DNA from: Elephas maximus indicus
Lineage: Eukaryota; Chordata; Mammalia; Proboscidea; Elephantidae
DNA length: 64,000 nucleotides
NCBI RefSeq assembly: GCF_024166365.1
Contig: NC_064825.1
Span: 107,336,480-107,400,479 of the forward strand
Reading direction: 5' to 3'
Position 1 is the first letter of the stretch; every line of letters begins with the position of its first letter. The notes beneath the pieces are model-generated. The model was given only the letters and a program-made list of their open reading frames with translations. It made no database searches and was not told where the DNA came from. The position numbers and the translations under genes were made by a program. Positions 1 through 11,535 of the stretch are shown one piece after another.

Positions 1-37
1 CTCTAAAGAACTAATAGAGGGCACGTGTTCCTAATAT

Positions 38-95
38 CATATAGGGTCACTATGAGTTGGAATTGACTCGATGGCCTCAGGTTTTTTGGTAGTAC
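38..95 (+). repeat. AfroSINE 3' end fragment
   Basis: This short piece carries the AfroSINE tail, with ATAGGGTCACTATGAGTTGG followed by a GACTCGATGGC-like segment and a T-rich end. The head is missing or lost before the window edge. Confidence 0.7.
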
Positions 96-96
96 T

Positions 97-590
97 TTGA
101 TTGGATGTTGAATATTGTGAATTTTATGTGAAAGAATAGTGTATTTTGTTGTTTTCCTAGAACATTAAACTTCTTAACCAAGGGTCACCTTGCTGTCTTC
201 AGGCTGTATTTCATGCTATGTGGGTAATAGCCTAAAGCAGCTTTTATATCTGAGATCTCTACCTCAGGGAGGCATTCAACAAGAATTCTATGCTCTGACT
301 GTCCTACGTGACTTCCTGAAATTGTTCAGTTTGCTACTCCACGGTCATTCTTTTCACAGCATTGTGGAGTTTTATCCTAGCCCTGTACAATACAGAATTC
401 AGTCAAAAACTCAAAGGGGACCTGTTATACAAATGAAGGCATTTTCTCTGAGTAGCTTCCTACTCAGCAGTACTCTGTTTGGCACATTTCAGCTACTCCA
501 ACCTCCCTAATGTCCAAAAATTTTCTCCAAGTTCAAAAAGCTCATTGCTCTCTGCTTGAGGTGTCCTGAAGTCCAGAAAGTGCCGCAGTT
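97..590. other. unassigned stretch left of the duplicated block
   Basis: No supported gene lies here. A 106-codon open frame at 190-510 has no recognisable domain and no similarity I can name, so I do not call it coding. The sequence stops matching the downstream duplicate close to position 590, where the partner begins at about 45613. Confidence 0.4.
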
Positions 591-1001
591 CCAGGAAGTG
601 TCTTAGTTCAGGTGGTCAGGAATATCATTAGACGCAACTTCTTTGTTCTTTTCTCATAGAAATGACACTCCAATTCTCCTTACTGTCCCAGGCCTGAACA
701 TTTCGTTTCCTATACACTCCACAGTTTTCTAGCTGTTTATGGGAATTTTTTTTTTTTTTTTATGGGAATAGCCTATTCTAGTTGCTACATCATTGAAGGG
801 AATAGAATCCTGAGTGCATTTCGACTAGAAACCTTTATACCCTAATCTTAAATGGGTAGCAACCAATTCCTGTATGACATAGGTCTTGAATGTTGTGCTT
901 CATGACTAGAAAAGCTTAGGGATGTCTCAGTTATCTAGTACTGCTGTATCAGAAAAACCTCAAGCGCGTGGCTTTAATGAACATGAACTTATTTTCTCAG
1001 T

Positions 1002-1158
1002 TTACCAAAACCAAACCAGACCTGTTGTCATCAAGCGACCCAATAGGGCAGAGTAGAACTGTCCCATAGGGTTTCCAAGTTGCCGCTGGTGGATTACAAC
1101 TTCTGAAATTTTTGGTTAGCAGCCAAGCTCTTAACCACTGTTCCACCAGGGCTCCTCT
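1002..1158 (-). repeat. AfroSINE, nested in LTR fossil
   Basis: A reverse-orientation AfroSINE. The plus strand shows AGTAGAACTGTCCCATAGGG and then the complement of the head, CTTAACCACTGTTCCACCAG. Its counterpart lies at 46028-46195, so it was inserted before the block duplication. Confidence 0.85.
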
Positions 1159-1332
1159 CACAATTTAGGAGGCTAGAAGTCCTAATTCCAGGAACCAGCT
1201 CAAAGGGAAGGTTTTCTCTCTCTGTTGGCCCTGGGTCCTAGTCTCTTTTCACCTTCTGTCCCTTGGGTCTTTGGCAAACTTCTTGCAGCCCGTAACTTCC
1301 TCTCCATTTGTGCTTGCTTGCTTTGTTCCAGA

Positions 1333-1515
1333 GGAGGCCAGGTGGTGCAGTAGTTAAGCGCTTAGCTTCTAACTGAAAGTTCAGTTGGTGGTTTGGAGAA
1401 ACATGTGACAATCAGCTTCTTTAAAGGTTTGTAGTCTTGGAAAACCTATGAAGCTGTTCTACGCTGTCCTATAGGGTCGTTATGAATAGGAATCAGCTGT
1501 AAGGCAAAGGGTATG
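1333..1515 (+). repeat. AfroSINE, longer subtype
   Basis: A forward AfroSINE with an extra middle segment (a 'gagaaa..gtgacaatcagc' type insertion) between head and tail. The counterpart is at 46375-46565. Confidence 0.8.
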
Positions 1516-1705
1516 GTTTACTCTGTGCCTAATTCTGTCTTATTATATCTTATTCCACTGATTTCCCTGAAACACACCCTGCACTGGTATGACCTCATTA
1601 ACATAACAAAACCCTTTTCCCAGTTGAGATTACAGCCACATGTGTAGGGGTTAGGAATTACAACACCTATTTTGGGGGGACACAGTTCAGTCCCCATCAG
1701 GGTAA

Positions 1706-2700
1706 AAAAGTAAAAGCACTCTGTGTGGGAGAGTGAAAGGAATTTAATTGCTTCTCTATTGGAGTGGAAGAAAGAGGCCAGAGCAGTGGAGATACCACAT
1801 AATTTCATTGTACTATCTGATTTTATCCCCAGAATTATACAATAAATTAGTAGTATTCAAGAAAGCACTGATTAGCCATTAATTTCTGTTGAAATAGTGA
1901 ATGACCTGCATCACCTCAGTTGACCAACTAAATATGTTCATTCATATGAATAATGTAAACTCTCAATAAATCCTTAGAACAGAACTCAATATTTTTTTTG
2001 TAATCTGATTGTATCTTTTTATGTATTACATCATTTTTTGCTCTTAAAATTTTTATGACTAAAGAGAAACCAGTGAGTGAGATAAAGTAGGAAGTTCCAA
2101 GGGTCTGTTTCTCCAAGACACAATAAAAAAATACGCAAAGGCCATCACAATCATCCTTGTGAGGTACTCTGGAAAGTAGTACAAGACTTACATATTTTAA
2201 CTAAGCTGAGCATCCCCTGAAATATGGGAATAATAACCACCCCAAAAAAATATGGGTTAAATGATGGGTTTAATACATGTATGAGTTAAATGACATATTT
2301 ATAACACAATAGCTACTCCCTTTTTTGGGGGGATAATAAAATTAAAGAAGAAAACCCTAATTAATGATGATACTGGCATTGACTATTTCATCATGACTCT
2401 GCAACTGTTCCAGCTCTACTAGGATTGAGCTGACATATAATTTTGCTTTTTGTTCTATCTATAATTCTTGACTGTGTATGTCAAGATGAGTACCTTTACA
2501 TTATGCAGGTCCCATGGGACTATATCGAACACTTTTGTTTCTTTCATTATAGTACCCTATATATATATATATATTTTTTTTTTATATATATATAGCATAT
2601 ATATTTACTGGGGATATTGCAGGATATGCTAGATAATGAGCAGACACGTCAAGGCAAATTTTTTAATTCCCTCAAGATGATTTGGGCATTAACTAGTGAA
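1706..2700 (+). other. upstream region of OR unit A
   Basis: Non-coding, AT-rich, and homologous to the regions upstream of exon 1 in units B, D and E. It includes a dinucleotide TA tract near 2555-2605 that units B, D and E lack. Open frames here are short and not conserved. Confidence 0.5.
2555..2605. repeat. TA microsatellite with T run
   Basis: Alternating TA runs flank a run of T, about 50 bp in all. The equivalent position in unit D (about 47590) holds ordinary sequence, so the expansion is specific to unit A. Confidence 0.8.
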
Positions 2701-2710
2701 ACACAGGCTA

Positions 2711-2814
2711 ATTCTTCAGGGAACATTACAAAGCAGGGAAAATCATAAATTCCTCCTACCGAAGAAAACAAGAGAATCATTTGAGAAAAGAAAAGCTGAT
2801 ACTTTACTCGAGGT
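2711..2814 (+). promoter_or_regulatory. unit A promoter-proximal/exon 1 segment with splice donor
   Basis: This segment holds a TAATT homeodomain core overlapping an O/E (EBF/Olf-1)-like site, ATTCTTCAGGGAAC, at 2711-2724. It ends 88 nt later in a strong donor, CGAG then GTAAGTGG, with GT at 2813-2814. The segment recurs before the OR coding exons B, D and E at almost identical spacing. I infer a non-coding first exon that splices to the acceptor at 6023. The transcription start is not visible. Confidence 0.6.
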
Positions 2815-3126
2815 AAGTGGATAAGAATGGTCTTTCATTCTGATTGTCACATGGATTTTGGTCATTTACCGAGACTCCTGACTGCAGACACCATTATGTC
2901 TCTCTGCAACTTCACCAAAAATATTCGTTTTCTCTTTTGTAAATTAAAATTACATGGAACTCTATGTTGTTTTTAAGACATTAAACCTTATAAATTAAGA
3001 GTGTGTCCCAGCTCTGTTTTATTTGTGGGAGATGCTAGTGGCATTTGATTACGGCAAATGAAGAGGGAGATAGAAACACATCAAAATTTCTTCACCAGTT
3101 TAATTTAATATAATATTTTATGGTTA

Positions 3127-3390
3127 GGCTTACTTTGGACATATAGCATCAGGAAAGAAGAATTGCTAGAAAAGGACATCATATTTGGTATAGTAGGGGG
3201 CTAATTGGATGGTAAAGTAGATGGACACTTCAATGGAATAGATTGACACAGTAGGCAGAACAATGGAGTCAAACATACAAACGATCATGAAGATGTCACA
3301 GGAATGGATGCCATTTTGTTCTGTTATACATGGGGTCACCATAAGTCAGAGCCAACTCAACAGCAACAAATGACAATAACAAGTTCAGGT
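3127..3390 (+). mobile_element. RTE/BovB-type LINE 3' end
   Basis: The piece encodes remnants of the RTE C-terminus (HxxxR..LLEKDIIFG-like) and ends in a GGGGTCACCATAAGTCAGAG tail and an AACAGCAACAA-type run. Copies at the same relative place exist in units B, D and E but not in unit C. Confidence 0.75.
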
Positions 3391-6019
3391 TAGGATGCCA
3401 GATATAACACAGAACACCAAGATTCATTGGGATTTCACAAAAGGAAATATTTTTTTTCTAGAATAAGTATAATAAAAAAAATACTGGATAAATAAATATT
3501 CTTTTAGTGTAAGTTTGTCCAATGAAATATTTGGTAAATAACAAATATTGTTAGTAAAGCGATGTACCATGTGCATTTGATGAACTTTAAATGATTTTTA
3601 GATAATAATTTCCCATGAAAACATGCCATTTTTGTTGTTGTTGCTGATCATGATAATTATGTTTGTTTTTGTTCCATACTAGTTGTTTACTACAGGTTGT
3701 TCAGAATGGGCATTACAAATTGGTGATATAGACTGGCAAATAGTGTGATTTTTAAGAGCTACAGTGTATGAAGAACTCTCTGCACCTAAAATAATTCCTA
3801 CCTAATATTATCATGTCTGAGGATTAAAAAATCATTTATTCATTTATAAACTTCTATATTCTGCCTACTTCAATGATGATCCCTACCCAGAGATATTTAA
3901 AATACACACATTTAGATGTCCAGAACAAATCAGGGATATTCTTCCCCAAAAAGGAGAATGAGCTGGGTCAAACATCCAGACATCTTCAGAGGGAGGTAGT
4001 GACTGACACTGAAGATGTTAAGAGACTCAGTACACACTAGAATAATTCATAGAGAACACTGAAGAATTAAAGACAGTAGGATAGAACTAGAAATTTGAAT
4101 TTGTTTGCTCAATCTAGTATTCTACAGTAAATATCTATGATATCAGGCCTTGTGATATAGCAAATTTGAGATAAAGTTTTCAAATGCTGTTGGAGAGGAG
4201 AGACCCATGAGGGAGACCAAAACTAAGTGCAGGAACAGCAGAAAACCTTTTCTAGGAAGAAGGGGTGAAGATGATTCATAATCTCCAGTATTGCCCCCCA
4301 ACCTTCCGGATCAGGGTGGAAAATTGAACCAAAAATTTGCAGATTCTTAGAATTACTACCTGTCTCCTGAAAGTTCCAGCCAGCCACAGGATAAAAAACC
4401 TATCCTTAGCAGATATTTCCCTGTAGCTTATGTCAGGACTTCAGCTACTCCATGCCACATTCTAAGACCTTGTCAGGGTTCCATAAGTTTCTACCTGATA
4501 GTTTCACAGGCTAAACCTGGGCATTCTACCCCATTATAATAATTCTATGGTGTATTTTATGTCACTGAGGATTTGGAAATCTACTTACTGTTTAAGTGAA
4601 AATCATGCTTACAGAATACTAGCTTTTCTTTGATAGGGCAATGAATTTGAGAAGAAGTTAAAAGGGAATTCAAGTGGATTAAGCTAAAGAAACTTCATTA
4701 CCTTCAGTCAGCGCAGTTCCATTGTGATTAACTGTCTTTCTTTGTAAAATTTTATAAAACGAAGGGGCTGGTGTTATTGCTAGGACTTTTGGAAATCACA
4801 GTCCTTTAACCTATGAATTGCCAATTGTAGAGCTCCAGAAGCAAACTGATAATTTGCAATACATGATGTTATAAATGCAAACATATGTATTCCAAATACC
4901 TTATAGAGCCTCTTATCTCCACGTTGTTTCTTATGTTAGAGGAAATAGACCATACACAATTACATGGTCTAAATATCTGAACATTGATATAAACCATTAA
5001 TTTTAACAGGTATGGATGCAGATCTGTGTCTTGAAGAGCATACAAATTTGAAGATTTTCATTAAAACAAGCAATATAAATACAAACAGAAGCAGAAATGT
5101 GAATAGTTATTTAAATGAAAAAAATAGAAACAGAATTAGATTATAAACAAATTGATCTGGATGACAAACATTATTAAATGAAGAAATACAAACTTTCATA
5201 AATTAAATGCAAGACACATTTTAGCATACTGGGTGGTAGGCATGTTCTTAGAAGCTACTCTAACACCAGAACAAAAACATTATTAAATTACACATGTCAT
5301 TGTTTTGAACCATAAAAACAAACCTTCTTAGCCTCATATAAAGTATCATTAACTCAATTCCCATTCATTTTGACCCCAGAAATGCCTATTGACATTTGGT
5401 GAAGTGTAATGGAGAGGATGTCAGAATGGCAAGAGAACGTGCCTTTAACTGATCATGGTTATAATATTTTACTTTCTCAACACTTACAAAGATGCATCCC
5501 CATGTGAGTGCATTGTTAAGGACTCACTGAAGGTCTTGGAAGGGGACAGGGCAAATGAGGGGCCATAAAACTGGTGTTTCATTAACTTCATGTTATCTCT
5601 TTCACTCTCTTTAAGAATATCAATATCTTACAAATATTCGCAGACAAAAAACAGAAGTGTATTAAAGTAAAATGGTGATGCCATTGTGTAAACAAAGTAA
5701 AATATATTTCTCCATTAACAAAATCATGTGTTTGTTACTAATGAATATAAATAACAAATGATGTTGACCTGATTTAGAATTTAATCCATGCTGTATCAGT
5801 AAATAATGTGTTTTATACAGATTCCTCCTATTCCGGAATGAAGGAGGTTCTAAAGATTATTTTAACTTCAAAATAAAAAAAAAATAAGATGTAGGAATTA
5901 TTTTTCTCCCCACAAATATAAAGTAAGAAAGCAATGGTGGTTCAGGGGTAGAATTCTTGCCTTCTCTTTGTTTACACGGGAGTCTATGAAAGATAATACC
6001 AACCACTCTGGATTTTTCC
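3391..6019 (+). other. inferred intron of OR unit A
   Basis: Non-coding and collinear with 48400-52220, where unit D carries an extra 1.2-kb RTE insertion. It runs up to the acceptor before the coding exon. No gene is supported. Confidence 0.6.
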
Positions 6020-6041
6020 CCAGAAAAGATAACTGAACTAA
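6010..6041 (+). promoter_or_regulatory. splice acceptor and 5' UTR of OR A coding exon
   Basis: A short polypyrimidine tract, GATTTTTCCCCAG, ends with AG at 6022-6023, leaving 18 nt of 5' UTR before ATG 6042. B, D and E have the same 18-nt spacing. Confidence 0.7.
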
Positions 6042-6983
6042 ATGGACCAAAAGAACCTAACGGTGATGACTGAATTCATTCTTATTGGAGTCACAAGGTG
6101 CCCTGAACTGCAGCTGCCCCTTTTTGGGGTCTTCCTCCTCATCTACATGATCACAGTGATGGGAAACCTAGGCCTGATCATCCTGACCAAGGTGGACTCC
6201 CACCTACACACGCCTATGTATTTTTTCATCAGACACCTGGCCTTCATTGATCTTGGTAATTCTACTGTCATTTGTCCCAAGATGCTGGTAAATTTTGTTG
6301 TGAATCAAAATACCATTTCCTATTATGAATGTGCCACACAGCTGGCTTTCTTCCTTTTGTTCATTATCAGTGAATTTTTCATCCTGTCGGCCATGGCCTA
6401 TGACCGCTACGTGGCCATCTGTAACCCTCTGCTCTACAATGTTATCATGTCCCCAAGACGTTGCCATGTGCTTGTGGGTACTGCATACCTTTATAGTACC
6501 TTTCAGTCTCTGATGTTCACCATTAAGATTTTCACATTGACCTTCTGTGGCTCTAATGTCGTCAGTCATTTCAACTGTGATGATGTCCCTTTGATACCTA
6601 TGCTCTGCTCAAATGCACAAGAGGTACAGCTGTTGATCATAATGTTTTCAGCATTTAATCTGATTTCCACCTTGTTGGTTGTCCTGCTATCCTACCTGCT
6701 GATTCTGATAGCCATATTTCGAGTACATTCTGCTGAGGGCAGGAAAAAAGCTTTCTCCACATGCGGTTCTCATCTGACAGTGGGGGTTGTGTTCTATGGG
6801 ACTCTACTTTTCATGTATTTGCAGCCCAAATCTCCTCATTCATTTGAAACTGAGAAAATAGCCTCTGTGTTTTACACTTTAGTCATTCCCATGCTTAACC
6901 CCTTGATCTACAGCTTAAGGAACAAAGAAGTAAAAAATGCCTTCCACAGGATCGTTAAGAATCCATGCAATCTTTGTATTTAA
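6042..6983 (+). CDS. olfactory receptor A, OR8K5-like
   Basis: An intact single-exon class II olfactory receptor of 313 aa, a seven-TM GPCR expected to signal through G-olf in olfactory cilia. Landmarks are an N-glycosylation site NLT at residues 5-7, GN at 41-42 in TM1, LHTPMYFF from 55, the disulfide Cys97, [10 protein letters not shown] at 118-127, Cys169/179/189 in loop 2, SY at 217-218 in TM5, KAFSTC at 236-241 and [12 protein letters not shown] at 283-294. The start is chosen because it lies 18 nt after the acceptor and matches the paralogues. It differs from copy D by about 16 residues. The loop-2 motif normally read HFYCD is HFNCD here (Asn178), which is unusual. Similarity to human OR8K5 is from memory. 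The ligand is unknown. Confidence 0.93.
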   Translation: MDQKNLTVMTEFILIGVTRCPELQLPLFGVFLLIYMITVMGNLGLIILTKVDSHLHTPMYFFIRHLAFIDLGNSTVICPKMLVNFVVNQNTISYYECATQLAFFLLFIISEFFILSAMAYDRYVAICNPLLYNVIMSPRRCHVLVGTAYLYSTFQSLMFTIKIFTLTFCGSNVVSHFNCDDVPLIPMLCSNAQEVQLLIIMFSAFNLISTLLVVLLSYLLILIAIFRVHSAEGRKKAFSTCGSHLTVGVVFYGTLLFMYLQPKSPHSFETEKIASVFYTLVIPMLNPLIYSLRNKEVKNAFHRIVKNPCNLCI

Positions 6984-9159
6984 TATTCAAAATGCAATAC
7001 TGTTTCAAGACAAATATCTCTGGATGATATTTCTAAAATGCAGAATGACATTCTCTTCGGCACCAGAGCTAAAACTAATTATAAAGCAGAAAGAAATATT
7101 GGATGTCCTTTATATAAATCCATGTTAATTCTTGCAATATATATCTCAAATTAAATGTCATTTCTTCTTCATCACAGTTTGCTTCCTATTCATTTCTTCC
7201 TTATGTGTTTCCATAGAGCCTTATAGTTCCCCCATGGAAACATTTATTATGCACCTATTCAGTAAACTACGCATTTGTTTCAATCAGGTTTTTTTTCTTT
7301 CTTTCTTTCTTTTTTAATACGGGAATCTTATCAATCTGCTTTCATGTCATTGCTGAGGCCAATATAAGAATGTAACCAAAGCTGCAGACAAAACAGGATC
7401 TGTGCTTCTATTGACCCCATGAATGGTGCGTTAGTCAGCTGTGTTTTCTACTTGATAATCACTTCTTATCTATGTTATACTCCAACATGTGTGAGGTATG
7501 GAAGGTAATTTTGATCTGCTATCATTTAATTTGACATCCTTCCTTCTGAGTTGACGATCCCTGCAGGCTGATCCTTACTACCATATACTTCAGGCACAGA
7601 CAGTAGTTAGCAAAGGAAATATGGATAACAGAAAATGAATAGAGACAGGGTGGTGAATAGGAGGAAGTGAAAAAAAAAGATATTAAGGATGTCTGATGTG
7701 AAGGACTAAAGTATTTATTAAAGATAATAATTGATGGAGATTATGATGATTAAAAAAGTATTGCAAAACCAAGAGAAAGTATTGACATACTTTCTAATTC
7801 ATATTTTCACTGTGTCAGAGAATATTATATGTGTGCAGAAGGAAGAACAATGTATCAATAGGGCATGTTATGCTACAGTGAAACAATTTTATTGATGAAC
7901 ACCCACATATTTTACTAAAGGCAAAATGTGGATATTGTTCTCTTTATCTGTAGAGGATATATAAAGGAAGGTTAGCTAAATTCTGATGAATGAATAGATA
8001 CTCTACTGAAGTGTAGTTACTTTCACCATTAATTTCTATTTATTCTCGAGAAGGCTTTGGGAACAAATATTTATAACTTTTCAAACTTTCCTCCCTTCAA
8101 ACAAAATATCTTCCTGTCTTCCATGTTGTCTTCATCTTCATTCATAATATCAACATTCCTTACCCCACTTTGGTTTATTCTGGTCTCCACAATGATGTGT
8201 TCCACTAATCCAGAGAAGTACAAACTTTAATACATCATACCTAAAGTACATATTTTATGTATTTTCTTGGAAATCTAATCATATCTGACAGAGCTAGAAA
8301 ATATGCATAAAACTCAATACTGAGCTAAAAGAGAAACCTCGGCAGAAATGCAGAATGATTACATAGTTTGGAAAGAATCAAAACCGTTCAAGAAATCACA
8401 ACAACAATTTAAGTCAGGAAATCTACTCTGGTAAAAAAGGTAAACAAAATTATATAAGTAATCATAACACCCTATTTATTAATATAACTGCAGGTTTACA
8501 TATTTTAATTTGAAGTATTATTGAGTATAATGTAGTTTACATATTTTATATGACTTATATGTACATATACATATATATGTATGATTTAAGACTGTACTGA
8601 ATCAACAAAAACGGAAATTAGGAGCTCGAAAAAGTCAATTTCAGATAAAAGAAACACACACACTCTCATTTATATACCTACCTTTGCCATGTCAACTTCC
8701 AACCATGTTGACCACATGTGTGTCAGAACAGAACTCTGCTTCGTAAGGGTTCAGGGGGTGATTATTCATAAGTAGAACAAAAAGCTTTTCTTCCAGGCCT
8801 TCCTGGGTGGATTTCAACCTCCAACCTTTTGCTTAACAGCATGTGGTTGTGTGTGTATCAATATAAATGTGCGTGTATTATGTACATATAAAGGCAAAGA
8901 AGAAAAATTCAATGTCTAATATAAACGGCACATTGAATTGATTTTTAACATAATCTTTCATTCAATATAAACTTATATATTTATTAAACCAAATTTTATC
9001 TATATCCTCATGAAACTTATATATTTTTTTCTGTATTATGAAGAAAAAATACTATTCTTAAAATTCTAGAACTCAGAGGAAATGGATAAATTGAAGAATT
9101 TGATCAATAGAGCATTAATAGACACTAAATACAATAAAGAGTTGAAAAGTGTATTTATA
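6984..9159 (+). other. 3' flank of OR A
   Basis: AT-rich and collinear with 53198-55640. It contains a CTTT/T-rich run near 7291-7316 and a degenerate AfroSINE-variant fragment at about 8715-8850. No gene is supported. Divergence from the unit D flank rises sharply after the stop codon. Confidence 0.5.
8715..8850 (-). repeat. AfroSINE-variant fragment
   Basis: The pieces 'tgtgtcagaacagaactctg' and 'ccttcctgggtggatttcaa' match the reverse complement of an AfroSINE variant, the same type as at 57560-57765. The counterpart is at 55040-55175. Confidence 0.55.
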
Positions 9160-9610
9160 GTAATTATTTATTGAGGCGAAATTCACAAGACAAAAAATGA
9201 ACCGTTTAAAAGTGTTGAATCCAGTGGCTTTTATTATAGTCACAATATTGTGCAACCAACACATTTACCTGGGGCAAAATAATTTATATCAGCCTGATAA
9301 AAGTCCTCTTATGGATTAAGGTATCTGTCCTCAATCCAGTCACGTCCACACAGCTGCTGACAACCACTAATCTGCTCTTTGTGAATTTTCCTATTCTGGT
9401 TATTGCATATAAATGTAAAAGTTCAATATGTGACCTTCTGTTTTTTGCTTTTCATATTTAGCTTTAGATATTTCAGGCTCATAGCATGTATTGCTGCAGC
9501 ATTGTTTTATGACTGAATAAAATTTCATTTAATGAATATACCATATTTTCTTAATCTATTCATCTGTTGAAGGACACAGTGTTTTCAAAATTCGTCAGTG
9601 TGTACCCTTT
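9160..9610 (-). mobile_element. old L1M-type LINE-1 3' end
   Basis: Phrases such as ATTTATTGAGGCGAAATTCA, ACAACCACTAATCTGCTC and CATTTAATGAATATACCATA are the reverse complement of the 3' part of an ancient mammalian L1. Heavily mutated. The counterpart is at 55640-56130. Confidence 0.75.
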
Positions 9611-9924
9611 TGATCAGTGTGTTTCCTGTATGTAAATTTTCCTCAATCCTTGCACACATAGAGGTCATCAAAAAAAGAGACAGGGATAAAATTTTATGAG
9701 ACAAGATATATTTTCATACAACTAAATTTGACTCACTGTGAGGTTCTACTGAACATCATCCAATACTGGTGGTATCTACTGTTGGTTTATGTGGTAACGC
9801 ATTGTATTCCGATAAATCTTATGGGTTTGCCATATGAGAAAAAAAGGCAAATACATCAGTTATTTAGAGATGTGAGCCAGGTTTTAATCTCAAATCCTCT
9901 AGTTATTAACTGCCCTCACAATTA

Positions 9925-10205
9925 TTGCTAGGTTTGAGTCCATTTCTGTAGCCACCGTGTTAGTCCATCTTGTTGATGGTCTTCTTCTTTTTCATTGACC
10001 AAACATCATGTCCTTATCCTGGAATTGATCCCTCCTGATAACATGTACAAAGTAAGTGAGAGGAAGCCTTGGTCATCCTTGGTCCTAAGGAGCATTCCAG
10101 CTATACTTCTTTCAAGACAGATTTGTTTGTTCTTCTGACAGTCCATGTATATTCAATATTCTTCACCAATACCATAATTTAAACACATCAGTTCTTCCTC
10201 AGTTA
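9925..10205 (-). mobile_element. RTE/BovB-type LINE fragment
   Basis: The reverse strand encodes RTE C-terminal remnants, including the LDCQKNK-like and LLRSKD-like stretches seen better at 56472-56690 and 50706-51020. The counterpart is at 56460-56745. Confidence 0.65.
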
Positions 10206-10304
10206 TCTTCTCTAACCAAGGTAAATTAGAGGATGTGTCCACAAGTATATATGAATGATTATGCTAGATTTGTTTTATTATAGGCATAAGTTCAAGTGGT
10301 ATAT

Positions 10305-10640
10305 AAGAATTGTGGCATATTCACAAGTAGAATACTACACAGCAATACAAATATGATACGGAAAATGTAAAACGCAGTATGGTGATTCAAGGAGGACAAA
10401 CAGAGTATTTATCTTACTATTTGACTCAGGTGAATTTCACATACAGGGAAAAGAAACCTAGAGACAGAAGTCAGAACAGCAGTTGCCTGGGGATAATATA
10501 AAGCTAATCCCTTAGTGACATAAATGGTCAAGGGTGTGGAGGGCACAGCGTGAAGGAACTTTCTTTGTATTGACAACGTTCTAGATCTTGATTTATGTTG
10601 GTACAAATAAAACACATTTGTCAAAACTCATTGATGTATA
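10305..10640 (+). mobile_element. old L1M-type LINE-1 3' end, plus strand
   Basis: Typical old L1 3' UTR phrases are present: AGAATACTACACAGCAATAC, GCAGTTGCCTGGGGATAAT and ACATTTGTCAAAACTCATTG. The counterpart is at 56850-57200. Confidence 0.7.
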
Positions 10641-10839
10641 TCCTTTTGATCAGTGTGTTTCATTATAAGTAATGTTTCCTCAATTCTTGTACCTATGGAA
10701 GTCACCAAGGAAGGAGGCATGGATAAAATTTTAAGAGATGAGATATAGTCTCTTACAAGTAAATTTGACTCACAACGAGGTTCTACTGAGCATTATCCAA
10801 CCCTGGTGTCATGGTAGCTAACTTCAAATCTTTTAGTTA

Positions 10840-11040
10840 TTAATTATGTATTTTGGACAAATTATACATTTTAACTTGGCTCAATCTCTTCTGAATATGA
10901 GAACACCAGTTGCCTTAGAGTAGATTCTGACTTACGGCAACCCCACGTGTCTGAGAGTAGAGCTGCACACTCTAACGTTTTCAATGGCTGACTTTTTTTA
11001 AAACTAGAATGCCAGGCAATTCTTCTGAGGCTCTGTCCAG
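10840..11040 (-). repeat. MIR remnant followed by AfroSINE-variant fragment
   Basis: The first part retains a MIR-like 'ggacaaattatacattttaac' pattern on the plus strand, next to 'gattctgacttacggcaacc', the reverse end of an AfroSINE variant. The counterpart at 57505-57765 is more complete. Confidence 0.5.
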
Positions 11041-11079
11041 TAAAAATGGAAATAGTATGGGTTAAGTTATGAGTTATAT

Positions 11080-11192
11080 GTTGGGTTTAACATATGTATG
11101 AGTTAAATGATATATTTATAGCACAGTGCCTATTTGTTGGGTTTAACATATGTATGAGTTAAATGATATATTTATAGCACAGTACATATTTC
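11080..11192. repeat. 56-bp tandem duplication in unit B
   Basis: Two copies with a 56-bp period start with TTGGGTTTAACATATGTATG at 11081 and 11137. Unit E has a single copy at about 57805-57870, so this duplication is specific to unit B. Confidence 0.85.
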
Positions 11193-11535
11193 TTTTGGTA
11201 ATAAATTCCAAGAAGAATCCTATGTAATGATGATACAGGCATTTAGTACTTCATCATGACTTTCCGAATGTTGCAGTTTTACTGAGATTGAGCTGATACC
11301 CATTTTTTTTTTCAGTGTGTCTATATTTCTTGACAGTGTAAATGAACAAATACACTCACATCATGTAGATTCCATGATACCATATTGATGACTTAGGTTT
11401 TATTCTTTCATTGAATTACCCGTTCCTTCTTTTCACTGGGGAATATGTAAGATATCTTGGATAATTAGCAGGCACATCAAGCCAAATTTATAAGTCCCTC
11501 AGATGTTTTCAGCATAATCAGTGAAATCCCTGCTA

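Larger units (their letters stand above)
925..1705 (-). mobile_element. old solo-LTR-like fossil, minus strand, with two nested AfroSINEs
   Basis: The left end reads TTATCTAGTACTGCTGTAT-like and the right end GGGGGGACACAGTTCAGTCC-like. In minus orientation this is an element starting near TGTTATGGATTGAATTGTGT, a MaLR/ERVL-like LTR type; I do not name the family with certainty. It is a broken fossil with no internal genes, interrupted by AfroSINEs at 1002-1158 and 1333-1515. The duplicated counterpart is at 45950-46755. It is older than both SINEs and than the block duplication. Confidence 0.55.

Noticed and set aside
190-510. A 106-codon open frame at the left edge
   Set aside because: No recognisable motif, no splice context and no conserved partner to compare with.
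6204-6569. Antisense open frames of about 121 codons in OR A, D and others
   Set aside because: They are shadows of the conserved receptor frame and recur in each paralogue for that reason.
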